A stretch of DNA of 64,000 nt, from NCBI GenBank assembly GCA_964036045.1, contig OZ038379.1, positions 109,074,025 through 109,138,024 of the forward strand, in the 5' to 3' direction. The notes below the pieces were generated by a model that was given only the letters and a program-made list of their open reading frames with translations, ran no database searches and was not told the origin of the DNA. This document shows positions 42,054 through 52,799 of the stretch, piece after piece (position 1 is the stretch's first letter; the number at the start of each line of letters is the position of its first letter). Source of the stretch: Eutreptiella sp. 'Long Island Sound 2002'. Its lineage: Eukaryota > Euglenozoa > Euglenophyceae > Eutreptiales > Eutreptiaceae. Both the position numbers and the translations under genes were made by a program.

Positions 42054-44041
42054 CTTGACTGTAGAGGATTTATTGGCACCAGCCGTGTGCGTGCCACCGC
42101 CGATCCATCCCCACATGCCACTCTATTTGCGCTGTCGTGCACAATTGCATGAATGGGAAACGTTGAAGGACACATACGCGGCGTCAGTGATTCGCAATGG
42201 GCTGCAGCTTGATTGGGTTGACGGTTTTGATCCGGATCGGCCAACCGACGACTTCCGTCCTCGTTCTTCCCACGCAGAGGTAACCGACCCTGAATTGGTA
42301 AAACACGGGTTGGATGCAGTGCAACAGGGTTGCATGGAACGCGTCGAGCGAAAAGACATTAAGTGTTGTGCAAGTATGTTCGCAGTGGACAAAGCGTCAG
42401 ACGAGGCACATCCTGAGGGAGGCCGTCGACCTATCACCAATTTGAAGAACGTGAACCAGTTTGTACAGACCACCTATTTTCGTTTGGTCACTCTGTGGGG
42501 CATTTTACCGTTCTTGAGACCCGGTCAGTATGCTTGCAAAATTGACCTGAAAAGTGCTTATTTTCACATGGGTATCCATCCGCGGGATCGACCTTATTTG
42601 GGGGTCTACGTCGACGGTGAATTTTACAGGTGGTGCGTTTTGCCGTTTGGATTAAACGTTGCAACCAATTTTAAATGCCGTGCGCGAACGCGGAGCACTC
42701 GTTTGGGTCTACTTGGACGATTGGCTCATCATTGGCAATACTTACCGTGAATGTCTGGAACACACACGTTTTTTGGTACAACTTTTGCATCGGTTGGGTA
42801 TATTGGTCAATGTCCCAAAATCATGATTGGAGCCGTCTCAAGAAATTATAATGCTTGGTTTTATGCTAAACTTCAGGGAAGGATTCGTCGCGGTACCTCC
42901 AAAGCGCCTACAAGCAATTTTTCGGGACGTGAACAGACTGGCACACAGTCACACACCATCAGTGAGGCGATGCGCCTCCGTTCTTGGAAGAATCCGTTCC
43001 TTGTTGTTCGCCATGCCCCATATCCGACTCCTCAGCGACGCCCTGGCGGTGCACGTGGCGCTGGCAGTCCAGGCTGGCTGGGAGGCAGACGTGGCGCTCC
43101 CGGAGCGCGTGTCACGTCAGTTGATGGATCTGGCGGACGAGTTACACCAGTGGAAGGGACGCACCTTCGTAGTTTCCATGGGTCACGTCAGGGACATGTA
43201 CTCGGACGCGTCAGATCTGGCGTGGGGCGGAGTCCTTCAAGGGAATGCCCAAGCAGCGTTCGGTTGGTTCCTGAATCGAGAGGAACACATAAACGTCAAA
43301 GAGTTCAGGGGAGCCCTACTGACGATTCAAGCGTATGCGCTGAGGGACACCACGCTGCGATTTTTCACCGACCCAATGGTCCTTTACTGGTATCTCCGCA
43401 AGTGGGGAGGTCGCAAGCCGCGGTTCAACGCATTGATTCTCCAACTGTGGAATTTTACACAACCCAATCGCATCGAGATTCAACCGTTTTACGTGCACAC
43501 CTCGGTGAATCCGGCGGACATTTGGTCTCGGCTTCGTTGGACACCGTCGGAGGCTACCTTCCCGTCGGACGTGTTGACTTGGATCCTGGAGGAGTTCAAA
43601 AGTTGGATTCAGCCGGAAATCGATTGGATGTCAAGGAGTTCCATTGCGGTGTGCAGCAAGTTCGTCAGTCCGTGTCCTCAGCCGGGGGCTTACGCCATCG
43701 ATGTCTTCTCCCAGAATCTAACTTTACTTTCACCGGGGTGGGTCTTCCCGCCGTTCAAGCACATACCTCAGTTGGTCAACAAAGTGTTGGAGTCACCAGG
43801 GGTGAAGGTTCTCATGGCTCTGCCATACAGGCCGCGCGAGGTTTGGTGGAACCTATTGATGAAACACGTGAAGTTTGCAGTGAACACGTCGGAGTTCCGT
43901 TTGCAAATGCCAGACGGCACGGAGACACAACCACGTTTCGTGTTGACCTTGGCGTATGTTTGCGTGAATACTATCAATTGCGAGGAGCTACCAACGAAGA
44001 GGCGACGCTTATCATCAATGAAATCGGGAAGGACACCTTGA
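42034..44041 (+). pseudogene. DIRS reverse transcriptase-RNase H, frameshifted
   Basis: Starts at ATG 42034 and encodes RT motifs: RRPITNLKNVN, CKIDLKSAYFHMGIHP (motif A) and WCVLPFGLNVA (motif B start). Between about 42655 and 42676 the frame changes, and the stretch between motifs B and C is shorter than usual, so a small deletion is likely. The second frame continues with VWVYLDDWLIIG (motif C, 42710-42721), then TGA at 42824-42826. After it, 42827-44041 is open and holds RNase H (YSDASDLAWGG, NVKEFRGA, FFTDPMVLYW, NPADIWSRL). It then has the domain usual after RNase H in DIRS elements (IDVFSQN ... GWVFPPFKHI ... VLMALPYRPREVWW). Two lesions make an active RT unlikely. Confidence 0.85.
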
Positions 44042-44958
44042 AACGTTACAATTCTGCGTGTCACATGTTTGGTACGTTCTTGTTACAAGACGCGGCGCTT
44101 GCTCCACTGTTAAAGGTGGAGCGCTTTGGTCAAATCCCACTGATGACGGTGGCGGTGCAACTTTTACAGTTTTCACGCACGCATTCTTTAAGTGCTGGGC
44201 ATATGGCGTATTCAGCAGTGTGTTTATTCCCGTGCTTTTCGCAACTACGTTTCGAGGGTATGCTACGCAACTTGAAACGTGACTGGTTCGTCAGTGTTCC
44301 TCATTATCATCGTTTCTATGATGTACGGCGTCTTATACAAGTCATGCATCAGCAACCTGTGGAGACGGAAGCTCAGCTGCGCTTGCAAGCCATTTTGTCC
44401 CTGAGATTCTTTGCCTTGTTCCGAGGCGTTGATCTTGCGCGATCACCTAGGGATATCCAACGCGCTGCTCAGCCTTGGTTCATTTCTGCTAAGCGCAAAG
44501 GGAGGAGATACTATGCACGTTATCCTATTCACAATGTTACGCCACCGTCAATTGATCCGCAGCGCTGCTTAGCGCGTTATTTGGAGGCTACTGGTGATTA
44601 CGAGGGTTCTGAGATTTTTGTGTCCCTACGAAAGCCACGGAAGCCTTTATCATCTGATACCATCAACGGTCTCACTACTCGCTGGTTAAGGAAACACCTA
44701 CTGGAATTGGGGGAACTGGAGACGGATTCGTTTTCCGCGCATTCTACACGAGGAGCAGCAGCAACTGCACTAATCTATCTTGGCGTGGATCCGCATGTGG
44801 TAGCAGCATTAGGTGATTGGTCCTGTTACGATACATTCAGGAAGTTTTACGACAGGACCAGAGCTCTGTTGCGCATCGCGCAAGTTCTGGTCCCTCCTGA
44901 TCTGGCGACTGGAGAAGCGGCGCGCGCTTCGCGCCTGGCGATTAATTATTTCTTATAA
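43960..44958 (+). CDS. DIRS tyrosine recombinase
   Basis: The frame overlaps the RT-RNase H frame and ends at 44958. N-terminal core-binding part: YYQLRGATNEEATLI ... TLKRYNSACHMFGTFLL. Catalytic part: Arg in LRFFALFRGVDLARS, H-x-x-R in SAHSTRGAAATAL, Trp in ALGDWSCYD, and the nucleophile Tyr in FRKFYDRTR, so the R-H-R-W-Y set is complete. It recombines the circular DNA intermediate into the genome. No clear ATG precedes the N-terminal domain in this frame; the first is 44065. Translation may depend on overlap with the upstream frame, or an initiator may have been lost. The start given is therefore a domain edge. Confidence 0.88.
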   Translation: MREYYQLRGATNEEATLIINEIGKDTLKRYNSACHMFGTFLLQDAALAPLLKVERFGQIPLMTVAVQLLQFSRTHSLSAGHMAYSAVCLFPCFSQLRFEGMLRNLKRDWFVSVPHYHRFYDVRRLIQVMHQQPVETEAQLRLQAILSLRFFALFRGVDLARSPRDIQRAAQPWFISAKRKGRRYYARYPIHNVTPPSIDPQRCLARYLEATGDYEGSEIFVSLRKPRKPLSSDTINGLTTRWLRKHLLELGELETDSFSAHSTRGAAATALIYLGVDPHVVAALGDWSCYDTFRKFYDRTRALLRIAQVLVPPDLATGEAARASRLAINYFL

Positions 44959-44998
44959 AGGGTTCAGTTCACGGGAGCTCAGTTCTTCCGTTCTGTTG

Positions 44999-45109
44999 CC
45001 CATATATGGGGATTGTGTAGTGCTAGCTGAGCCAGCTCGGATTTACCCGAATAGGTGAGGAGGAAAGAAGAGATGGCGAAGCAATAGCACTACACAAGAC
45101 ACATATATG
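44999..45109 (+). repeat. Internal complementary region of DIRS element
   Basis: The first part, cccatatatggggattgtgt to gccag, is the exact reverse complement of the left outer end (40617-40653). The second part, ctcggatttacccgaatagg to catatatg, is the reverse complement of the right outer end (about 45495-45569). It is thought to template completion and ligation of the cDNA ends. Confidence 0.92.
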
Positions 45110-45180
45110 CCCACCCTGTCCCTCCCTTAATTTCTTCGCTCACCGTGAAAAGCAGTTGACACTTGGGTCGTCGGTTGCCA

Positions 45181-45569
45181 CGGTTTTAAGAGCATGGGAG
45201 GTTAATAGTGGTTGGAGCATGTAAGGAGTACTGATTTTCCAAATTTTTTATTATACTACGGTTTTCTCTGAGATCGTCGACGACAGGTCGTAGCTTAGAG
45301 GTAGAACACAACTCTAAGGTTGGTAGAGTGTGGGTTCAAACCCCATGGAGGGGGTATTTGAGGTCAAAAATTTCATTTTTCATGTATAATACCATTTTTG
45401 TGTATATTTTGAGGGTGCCCGTTTCAATGAAAGGTAGCAAAGGGCACCAGAAGAGCAGAAAACAGAGAAAACAAACCGGTTTTAAAGAGTTGGCCCATAT
45501 ATGTGTCTTGTGTAGTGCTATTGCTTCGCCATCTCTTCTTTCCTCCTCACCTATTCGGGTAAATCCGAG
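45181..45569 (+). repeat. Right inverted terminal repeat of DIRS element
   Basis: Inverted partner of 40617-40966, with about 40 extra bases at its outer end. It contains the better preserved tRNA-like segment (45286-45354). Confidence 0.9.
45286..45354 (+). other. tRNA-like segment with A and B box in DIRS terminal repeat
   Basis: It contains tagcttagaggtagaac, close to a Pol III A box/D-arm (TRGCNNAGYNGG), and 29 bases later ggttcaaaccc, close to a B box (GGTTCRANYCC). GTGGG-ttcaaac-CCCAT forms a T-arm with one G-U pair, and CAAC-tctaag-GTTG gives an anticodon-like stem with a 6-base loop. The expected acceptor stem does not pair, so this is not a canonical tRNA gene. It could be a tRNA-derived Pol III promoter, a reverse-transcription signal, or coincidence. 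Confidence 0.45.
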
Positions 45570-45639
45570 TCGTCAACCTTGTACGCCGCCCTAAACTCTG
45601 ACCAAAACTGATCTTCTTGCAGTCTCTGCCTCGCATGTG

Positions 45640-46190
45640 TTTTATTACTTCAAATGTTGCAAAATCAATCCTTGCCAAGCATGCAATGGGTTGTTGCACT
45701 TCACAGGGTTGCATAATCGTAATATGCAAAATGAGTCTCGCACATGCAAAATCGCTCGCTGTATGTCAGCATGGCAGCAACAACTAATGGATGCAGGAAA
45801 TGCCTGTGCTGCCATCAATCCTTGCCAAGCATGCAGTGGGTTGTTGCACTTCAGCGGGTTGCTGATAAATATTAACTGGTGAAGCAACAGAAAAATTGTC
45901 ATCGTTGTGTGTTGTACCTTCAGCCGATGGGTCAAAAACAGCTGTAATCAATTAACTTACAAATTCAGAAGAGGCCACGGGCTGAACTGTAACTCTGACT
46001 ACCATCAACGAATCGTAATATGCAAAATTAGTCTTGCAGCTGCAAAGTCGCTGCATTTCAGCAACAGCTAATGGATGGAGGAACACAAAAAAACATGCAG
46101 TGCGCTCTATGCATCTGGTGTCAGCAAACTTGGCACAATGTGCAGTGGGTTGTTGTGCAGCAATGGTTTGCTGAGAAATAATCACTGATC
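45640..46190. repeat. Three imperfect copies of a CTT/GTTGTTGCA-type repeat
   Basis: caatccttgccaagcatgca followed by gtgggttgttgcacttca occurs near 45667 and 45816; a shorter relative, gtgcagtgggttgttgtgca, lies near 46139. The partner sequence cgtaatatgcaaaat...gcaacaactaatggatg.agg occurs near 45717 and 46013. Copies are diverged and no gene is evident. Confidence 0.6.
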
Positions 46191-46231
46191 AAGAAACAGA
46201 GAAGTAGCTCAAGTTAAGCAATCAAACATTG

Positions 46232-46340
46232 TGACTGTCCCTGCTGGCCTTGCAGAAGCTGCTGCTGCTGCTGCCCCTGCAGAAGTTGCTGCAACAGCTG
46301 CCCCTGCTGCCCCTGCAGAAAATGCTGCTGCCGAGTTTTG
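46232..46340 (+). repeat. CTG-rich low-complexity tract
   Basis: Repeats of gctgctgctgcccctgcaga encode an Ala/Pro/Glu run in one plus frame (AEAAAAAAPAEVAATAAPA). Downstream the frame closes quickly, so coding is unlikely. Confidence 0.5.
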
Positions 46341-46344
46341 AGTT

Positions 46345-46535
46345 ATCTGCACACCTCAGTTCTCAACGTCAGTTCAAAAACCTGTGCCAACCTTTGTGAA
46401 GCAAGGTTCTTTTGAGCATCGTAGGGTGGGACCAGTTCAAACTGACTTCTCAGTTAACCACACACCTCAGTTCTCATTGTCACTTCAAACACCTGCCAAC
46501 CTTTGTGAAGCCTAGTTCTTTTGAGCATTATGCGG
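46345..46535. repeat. Direct duplication of about 100 bp
   Basis: cacacctcagttctca.....agttcaaa.acctg....ccaacctttgtgaagc..ggttcttttgagcat occurs at 46352-46422 and again at 46452-46532 with small indels. Confidence 0.7.
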
Positions 46536-46910
46536 TGCAAAGGGCCCGTGCCTGCAAGTTTGAGACTATTTGCCAAAGATGAGCTACAAAGCCTGACCGT
46601 TGGAATGGGTACTTCTGCACCACAGGAGATCCCTTTTCAGGGAGAGTCAAGGGTTGCAGAACAGGCTTTGCAACAAATCAGGCAAATAGTAAACTCACAG
46701 AGCCAAGACCGGGCAAAGAAGGCACAACACAAGCAAGTGCACAGCACGTCAACTGTCAACTGTTCCGAAACCTTTACCAGCAACACAAATCAAGTCCCAG
46801 GGACCTCAGTTCTCAACAGTTCTCACCAGTTCAACGTTGTGTTTGCAAGCAAGGCAAAACGAAGGCAATTAGTACTTAGCGTTAGTCAGAAATGTTGTGT
46901 CAAAATTTAG
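46521..46910 (+). CDS. Small hypothetical open frame
   Basis: 129 codons, hydrophilic, with a Gln/Arg/Lys-rich middle (EQALQQIRQIVNSQSQDRAKK). It begins in the second copy of the 100-bp duplication. No family or domain is recognised, and there is no supporting context. It may be fortuitous. Confidence 0.2.
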   Translation: MSIMRCKGPVPASLRLFAKDELQSLTVGMGTSAPQEIPFQGESRVAEQALQQIRQIVNSQSQDRAKKAQHKQVHSTSTVNCSETFTSNTNQVPGTSVLNSSHQFNVVFASKAKRRQLVLSVSQKCCVKI

Positions 46911-49900
46911 CAGTCAATAGCCGGAAATGTCCAGATCGATCTGCACTACAGCTGAGCTGCACAAAAACAGGAGAACAACAATATTAAAACGACTTTTGGC
47001 AGGCATCTTTAGATTGAACCACAGCATTGTAATGTTCTGACACATCCACACCTTTGTGCCAAGGAATCACATGTATTCAAGCAATGGACTTTGCAAAAAT
47101 TCATGTTTGAACGACAAATTTTTGGCACCGCGGCCGTTTCAGATCCGTTGGGCCGTTTCAGATCCAGTGCGGTAGCGTAAATGCGGTTTTGGCCGCAGAG
47201 TGCCCCACAAAATCATACGTGGGTAGTTGCTTACCCTGTGGGATGTCTATGGGCTATCTGAGGCAACCTTTGATCCCATGTCAGCCTTTCTACAGCACGA
47301 TGGGTGTATCAACCCCATGTTTTGTTCCTACCTTGTTGAGAACGGGGAGGGTCAGCTACTAACCCGCGCTGAGACCCTGTCCCAGCGTAAGAGGGAGAAC
47401 CAATCTCCTTGTGCCTATCTATTTGTTGCACCTAACAGAACTGAGGACGTTGCAAGCTTTGGGAGGCAGTGGTACTTCCCAAACATTTCCTGCTCCCGTT
47501 GGGAGTCTCCTTCGGGCCACTCCTGCAGGAGTATACCCCCCCCCCGGAGGTCCACTTCCCGCTCACCAAAGAAAGCAACAATGGGGATCATCGGTATACA
47601 TCCAGGCCATTTCTCTTGTTTGCAGCCGAATGGTCGGTGAGTCCTAATGCCCCAGCCTCCCACCATACAAGAATCCACACAGTGTAGTACCAAGAACACC
47701 ACCATGCGCTGGACTAGGTACCCAGGGCATCGGATCAGTCCGAGTTTTCCCCCTCCATACGACCACCCAAACTGAGGGTCACCTGAACATTCCAGTCTGC
47801 GTGAACAGATTCTGTCCCTTCAGAACTCACAGTTGAAGCCCTTTATTGGCAACTCCCTCTGTTTTCTAACCTCCCAGAGGCAGTGAGCCCTCTTGTGCGG
47901 ACAGCTAGGCCTACTCAGTGTGTGCCAGGACAGGTTCAGGACTCCGGTAGAGCTCCAGTTTCGGTGAGTGTGATCGGTGCCTCGTATAGCTGGGCTTAAA
48001 ATTTGGTGCAGTGCACGAATCACCCTTCCCTGTTCCACCTGACAGAGGCATATGCAGAGCAGTTTGGGCCTGGAACCTAGCCACCCTCGCCGTTTTTTAC
48101 AGGTCTCTGGCTGGAAAATCGTACACTATTCCCAAGCTGCCCTATCAAGCAAGTAATCTTTAAGGACTCTGCACCTTCTCTCATAGAACGTTGGGCGGAG
48201 CCCTTGGTAACCTGGCAAGGGTTCATACCGTGTGCACTGCGCGTGGCCTAAACCCTTTGATGCACTGTGAGCGTGCAGGGAAGGGAGGCGGTGTAACAAT
48301 AAACCATGTTAACCTATCATTTAAACACGGTCGGGAGCAAGCTCAACCAGGATGTGAGCTCCACCTGGGCTTACTCACCTTACTCACCATGCGCTGTTTG
48401 AATGCCGAGGGACAACGAGCGCAAGAAAGAACTCAAGCGCTCAAACAACCCTACAGCGATATCTCAGAACCCTAAGCGATTGTTGCATCTTGTGTATTGT
48501 GCACTTTCTCGTTTGTGACTTGCAGGAGAGATAGAGGATTGAATGGCTACTGCACAGCGGAAAACGAAGCCTAGCGTTCTAAGCAACCCTATTTTAACTC
48601 TACGGCGGGAGCAGGCACGCACAAGCCCTTTCGTTTTAACTGATGGAGAGGAGGAGAGAGTGGAGGAATGCACAGGGAAAGCGCCACAACGAGTGAATGC
48701 TCTGATTCGGCACATGCATCGCCAGCACAGCGCATACTCTAACCCTACGTGCGCGCAGCGTGCACCATTCATTTGCCATACGTTTGATTCATTCTTTTAA
48801 CTCCGCAGAGCAAGAATGGTGAGGGCCCATGCCCCCAACAAACGCAGCGGTTACAACTTTACGGACGAAACAACACAAACACAATGCATACATGTGTCAT
48901 GACAGTAACATACCTGAGAAGCGAGTCGTCCGCTTGCTCTGTTGTATGGCTATTGTTTCATTCCCTTTTCCTAAACATTATGAATTTTTTGATGCAACTG
49001 TGCAAACATTTCCTTTAAAACCTCTTAAAAAACACGGCTCATACCTTCTCATCCTGGAGCCATTTGAGCTTCCGAGCCTCTTCTTGCCCGTCCGGCTCCA
49101 TTGAGCTTGACTTTGACTGTAAGATTTAGACAAAACATGACAATGACTAACGTGATTCCGTAAACGTTTAGCGATTTGACCTTTTAACTCCCTACCCTTT
49201 TCGCTATACCACAGGATGCACACCCTGTTGGATACATTTCCTACGTTTTTCAGCCCCTGGAGTTTTGTGCAGTCCATCAGCAGTATTGCTCCGCCCTGAC
49301 CCTTGGTCAGGACGCTTACTGAGACACTGTTCATACAGCGTTTGCCGTCCGCATTAGAGGTTTTGACCATACCCCAGTGGGCAAACCTGTACACTCTAGG
49401 GAAAAGGACCTGGGTTCAATCCCCTATACCCCCAAATTTTTGCCAAAGGCTTTCCTCACACGCCGGCAACTTCTGAGGAATTGCCCTCTAAAGGGACATC
49501 ATTCACGTTACATTGCACTGGTCTTCAAGGGTGGCTACAGTGTGATAGGCTTCTACGAAGTAATGAGAGTTTCACTTGCTGGTTTGAAGCATTATCTGAG
49601 GTAATATCAGGGTAATTTGAGATTTATTCCCTTTCCCTACTAGCTTGATCAACTAGTACCTCAGGGGAGAGTAGGAAACAGTCACTACCATGTCTTCTCT
49701 GGGGTACTTGACCAAGTGCAAGCCCCACTAATCTTTGCGAATTATTGACCACGAACAAAAAATCATTTTTATCACTCTTTTTGAACCCTCAAGTACATTG
49801 TTCAAAGTGCCTGGGGTTATAATCCTAGATCCCCGATGGAGATCACCCCTACCACTCAAAGGAGCACAGGTATCCTCTTTCATGGAGATTTTTACGAAAC

Positions 49901-50580
49901 AAAAAAGCCATTTCATGTCATGGGCGTTGTTGGTTAAGCCTAGTGGTCTCCAAGCTCAGGACCCATATACGCAATTGGTTCTCCTACTTATTGTAGGCCT
50001 GAGTTCTGACAGATTGTGAATTCAGTTGCTTGGCCATGCTGGCCAAGCCATATCCTGTGTCTGGCCCAACCTACATGCCCCAGATTCCTACCCTACTCCC
50101 TTGCATGTCACAACGTGGACATGAGGTGCTTGCGACTATCTTTGAGGCCAGACCAATGTCAGTTTTCTCTACAAAATCATTTGTTTTGTCCATATGTGAC
50201 TGAAGCTTTGTTTTCAAACCTGCATTGTCGTTGTGCAGCCCCCCTTTGTTACACATGTGTTGATTTGGAAGGATGTATTCTGACGCCATTTTGATCTGGT
50301 GTCTGGTCTTACTCTACTCTATCTCCGTGTGGACTTGATTTTGCGTTGGGAAAATTCATCAAGGTGTTCTTTGACAAGAACAGGGAACAAGCACATGTTT
50401 GAGGAAGCCGGAAACCTTTCCTGTATGCCGCAGCCTTTATGACAACACACGTCCAAACGCTGATGAGTTCGTCACGCTACTGCACGTGCTTCTAACACCT
50501 TTGGCCTATATGGGTCACATGCAAATTCCCTTTCTGACCCCAATACACTCGCAGATGCCCAGAAGGCATGCCTAGTGTCG
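46911..50580. other. Mixed sequence with broken open segments
   Basis: A plus-strand stretch at about 47227-47690 looks formerly coding (LWDVYGLSEATFDPMSAFLQHDGC, then in another frame VHFPLTKESNNGDHRYTSRPF), with at least one frame break near 47465; no family recognised. Around 49373-49436 a T-arm-like gacctgggttcaatcccc occurs without a convincing cloverleaf. Other open frames are under 140 codons and lack domains. Nothing else supported. Confidence 0.3.
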
Positions 50581-50587
50581 GATTCGG

Positions 50588-51544
50588 ATGGGAGGGTGGA
50601 AACCGCACACGAATGGCTGGACAGATATCAGAGTTGGGACAACAAGTTCTCTGACATCACAAAGGGCCAAGACGTTAGTGTCCAAGCTCCAATATGCGCA
50701 CAAAGATCCTTTATCGAGAACGTTGAATCGGCAGCAGCTGGAGTCTGAGGAGCTGTCTGCAAGGGTGTGGCATATCATTGATATTTTGGCAAACCCGGAC
50801 GTCATCAAGACGAAATTTGGGAGAAAAATGGCTCCATCTCATCCTACGGCCAGAGAAACGGCCAATTGTTTTGAAGAGTGGAATGAATTGGGTTATCCGG
50901 CTCAGGGTGGAGGGTCTCAAACAGATGCCCCTAAGCTGTTCTTGGATGTACTTGGCACCAACAATAAGGAGCAAGAGGGGTTCATTTACCCAATCTTTTT
51001 TGAGGAGGCCCAGGGGGATCTAAACTAGAACGCTCCCGAGTTGTACTTGATGATTTTACCAAAGTTGAAGGCCAAGGAGCAGGTTAGGACCCAGCAGGAT
51101 CACCTGCGACAAAGGGGGTCCGGCAGAGGTGCAACTCAGGTGAGCCAGTTGCAAACCAAAGCATACCTTTTTCTCTTTGAGACGGCTTAGCCCACTTCGT
51201 CATCTTTGACGATTGAGGATGGCTTTGAGGCATAGTTGAGGGACCAGGACGCTCAGCGGGATTTCGGGTCCTGCAGATGTTGTTTCTGCAGGGTCGTAAG
51301 CCAGGAAAAGCCAACTCCTTGCACTCCCCAAGAATGCAAGTCTAAATTCCAAAAGGTGCACACTTGTTGCGCATTGCATACCAACTTGGTCCCCGCCAAC
51401 AAGAGGGATATTTGGTTCCAGCGGATTCCCCACTTGAGGCGGGGGTGTGGAAAATGTGGTGGTAACAACCACGCTGAGCCTCATTGCTACCGAGGCCAGA
51501 AAGGTGGTAAGGGTGGTAGAGGCACGCCCAGTGGTAGCCACTAG
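50588..51544 (+). pseudogene. Gag-like relic with CCHC knuckle
   Basis: Two plus-strand open pieces, 50588-51028 and 51236-51544, are separated by stops. The first has a helical, protein-like composition (LESEELSARVWHIIDILANPDVIKTKF). The second ends with CGKCGGNNHAEPHC, a C-x2-C-x4-H-x4-C zinc knuckle, followed by a Gly/Lys-rich tail (RGQKGGKGGRG), as in nucleocapsid ends of retrotransposon Gags. No protease or RT could be found with confidence downstream. A decayed retrotransposon gag is the best reading. Confidence 0.45.
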
Positions 51545-52799
51545 GGGGGTACCTGGAGGATGGGCACCGCAGGGTGACCTCCAGCTTGAAGCTACCCCAT
51601 GTTGCGGATGAGAGGGGTTTCCCACGACCAGCAGACGGCAAATGGCGCCGAACCAAATGGACGGACATGAGAGGGAGATCCTGTGAGCACCCCGTAGTGG
51701 AGGACCACATAAGCAACTCAAGAAGATGGTCCTTTTATGTCAATTCAGGGTTGACAAGGGGAAGGGAATTGTGGAGAGTGCCATGCTCAGGGATTTACCC
51801 AATGTTTTTGACATGAAATGGGAAGCTGGCGCTGTGATTGAGTTGGATCTCGGTCCGAAGAAACTCTTGGTTGAAGCGCCGGTCAAGTTGCACTTGGTAG
51901 GTGTAGGAGAAGGGAGTACATTCAGAGGTGGCCGTACCAGGGTGTATTTGACGGTTTTCTCCCAATTCTGATGGGGATAAGACTGTGATAGCCGGATACA
52001 CGCAAATGATCCTATATCTGGCCCATGTGTCATGATGGCATTCCCATATATGCGGGCTATGGACAGTAGATACTCTCTGGTCAGCGACAGCTTGTTTTCT
52101 AAGGATTCCCACCGGTACACCAGCCGTTCGCCGCAGGAGATGACGCTTTGTGTAGATACAACGTCCTCCATGCAAGGTGATGTTGGACCGCTGGGAAGAG
52201 ATGAAACTACCTCAGGTTTGACCACCAAGGTGTCAGAGGTGTTGGCTGTGCAGTTGATAGGCACACATTCTCCACGAGCATGCTTGCCTAGTTAGGACCC
52301 ATATGACATATGCCATACGCCTGCATATCATCAAGGAGCGTCAATACTCATATTGATGGGCAATCTAGGGCAGTTCCCAATGCCGAATGGACGTTTGTTC
52401 CAGCGGTGCACGCCCCTCAAAAGACCACGTGACGTAGTCTGGTCCTGGAATGTGTCAGTGGCTGAAGCAAAGGACATAATTCAGCTTGTAGGAGGCACCA
52501 AGTACCGATCACTCACAGCGTTGGTACCCAATACGTTGCTCAGGTTTTCATATATCCTCAGGGATCATTGGATCCCGAGGCTTCCAACCGATGCGGTGCA
52601 GCATCTGCCTATATATCCAGTGGATGAAGGGAATCATATATCTGCACCCAGGGCAAAAGATGTTGACGCTCTCGTAAGAGTTGCACCCACGGCTTTGTGA
52701 GATGATGAGCCCGGGCAGGACCATACATCCACCACAGGATGCCCTGAAGTATCCAGTTAGGACAGTATAGTCATGGATGAGGCTTTGCTCCTTCGCGCT
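51545..52799. other. Possibly remnant of the same decayed element
   Basis: Plus-strand open pieces at 51726-51971, 52032-52295 and 52353-52700 follow one another in changing frames, as in a degraded coding region (IELDLGPKKLLVEAPVKLHL). I could not identify protease, RT or integrase motifs. Unresolved. Confidence 0.25.

Larger units (their letters stand above)
40617..45569 (+). mobile_element. DIRS-type tyrosine-recombinase retrotransposon
   Basis: About 4.95 kb. Unequal inverted terminal repeats flank gag, RT-RNase H and a tyrosine recombinase. Just inside the right repeat is an internal complementary region whose two halves match the outer ends of the left and right repeats. The outer limits follow from that region: its centre reads across a joined end (ctgagccag|ctcggattt), so the left end is 40617 and the right end 45569. 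This layout is diagnostic of DIRS elements, which integrate through a circular intermediate by a tyrosine recombinase and make no target duplication. Gag and the recombinase are open; RT carries a frameshift and a stop, so this copy is probably not autonomous. Confidence 0.93.

Noticed and set aside
42751-43950. Left half of the 735-codon frame that ends in the recombinase
   Set aside because: It overlaps the RNase H frame, which has clear motifs; only the part after about 43960 has recombinase homology.
49373-49436. tRNA-like sequence with ggttcaatccc T-arm
   Set aside because: No acceptable D-arm, anticodon arm or acceptor stem could be built.
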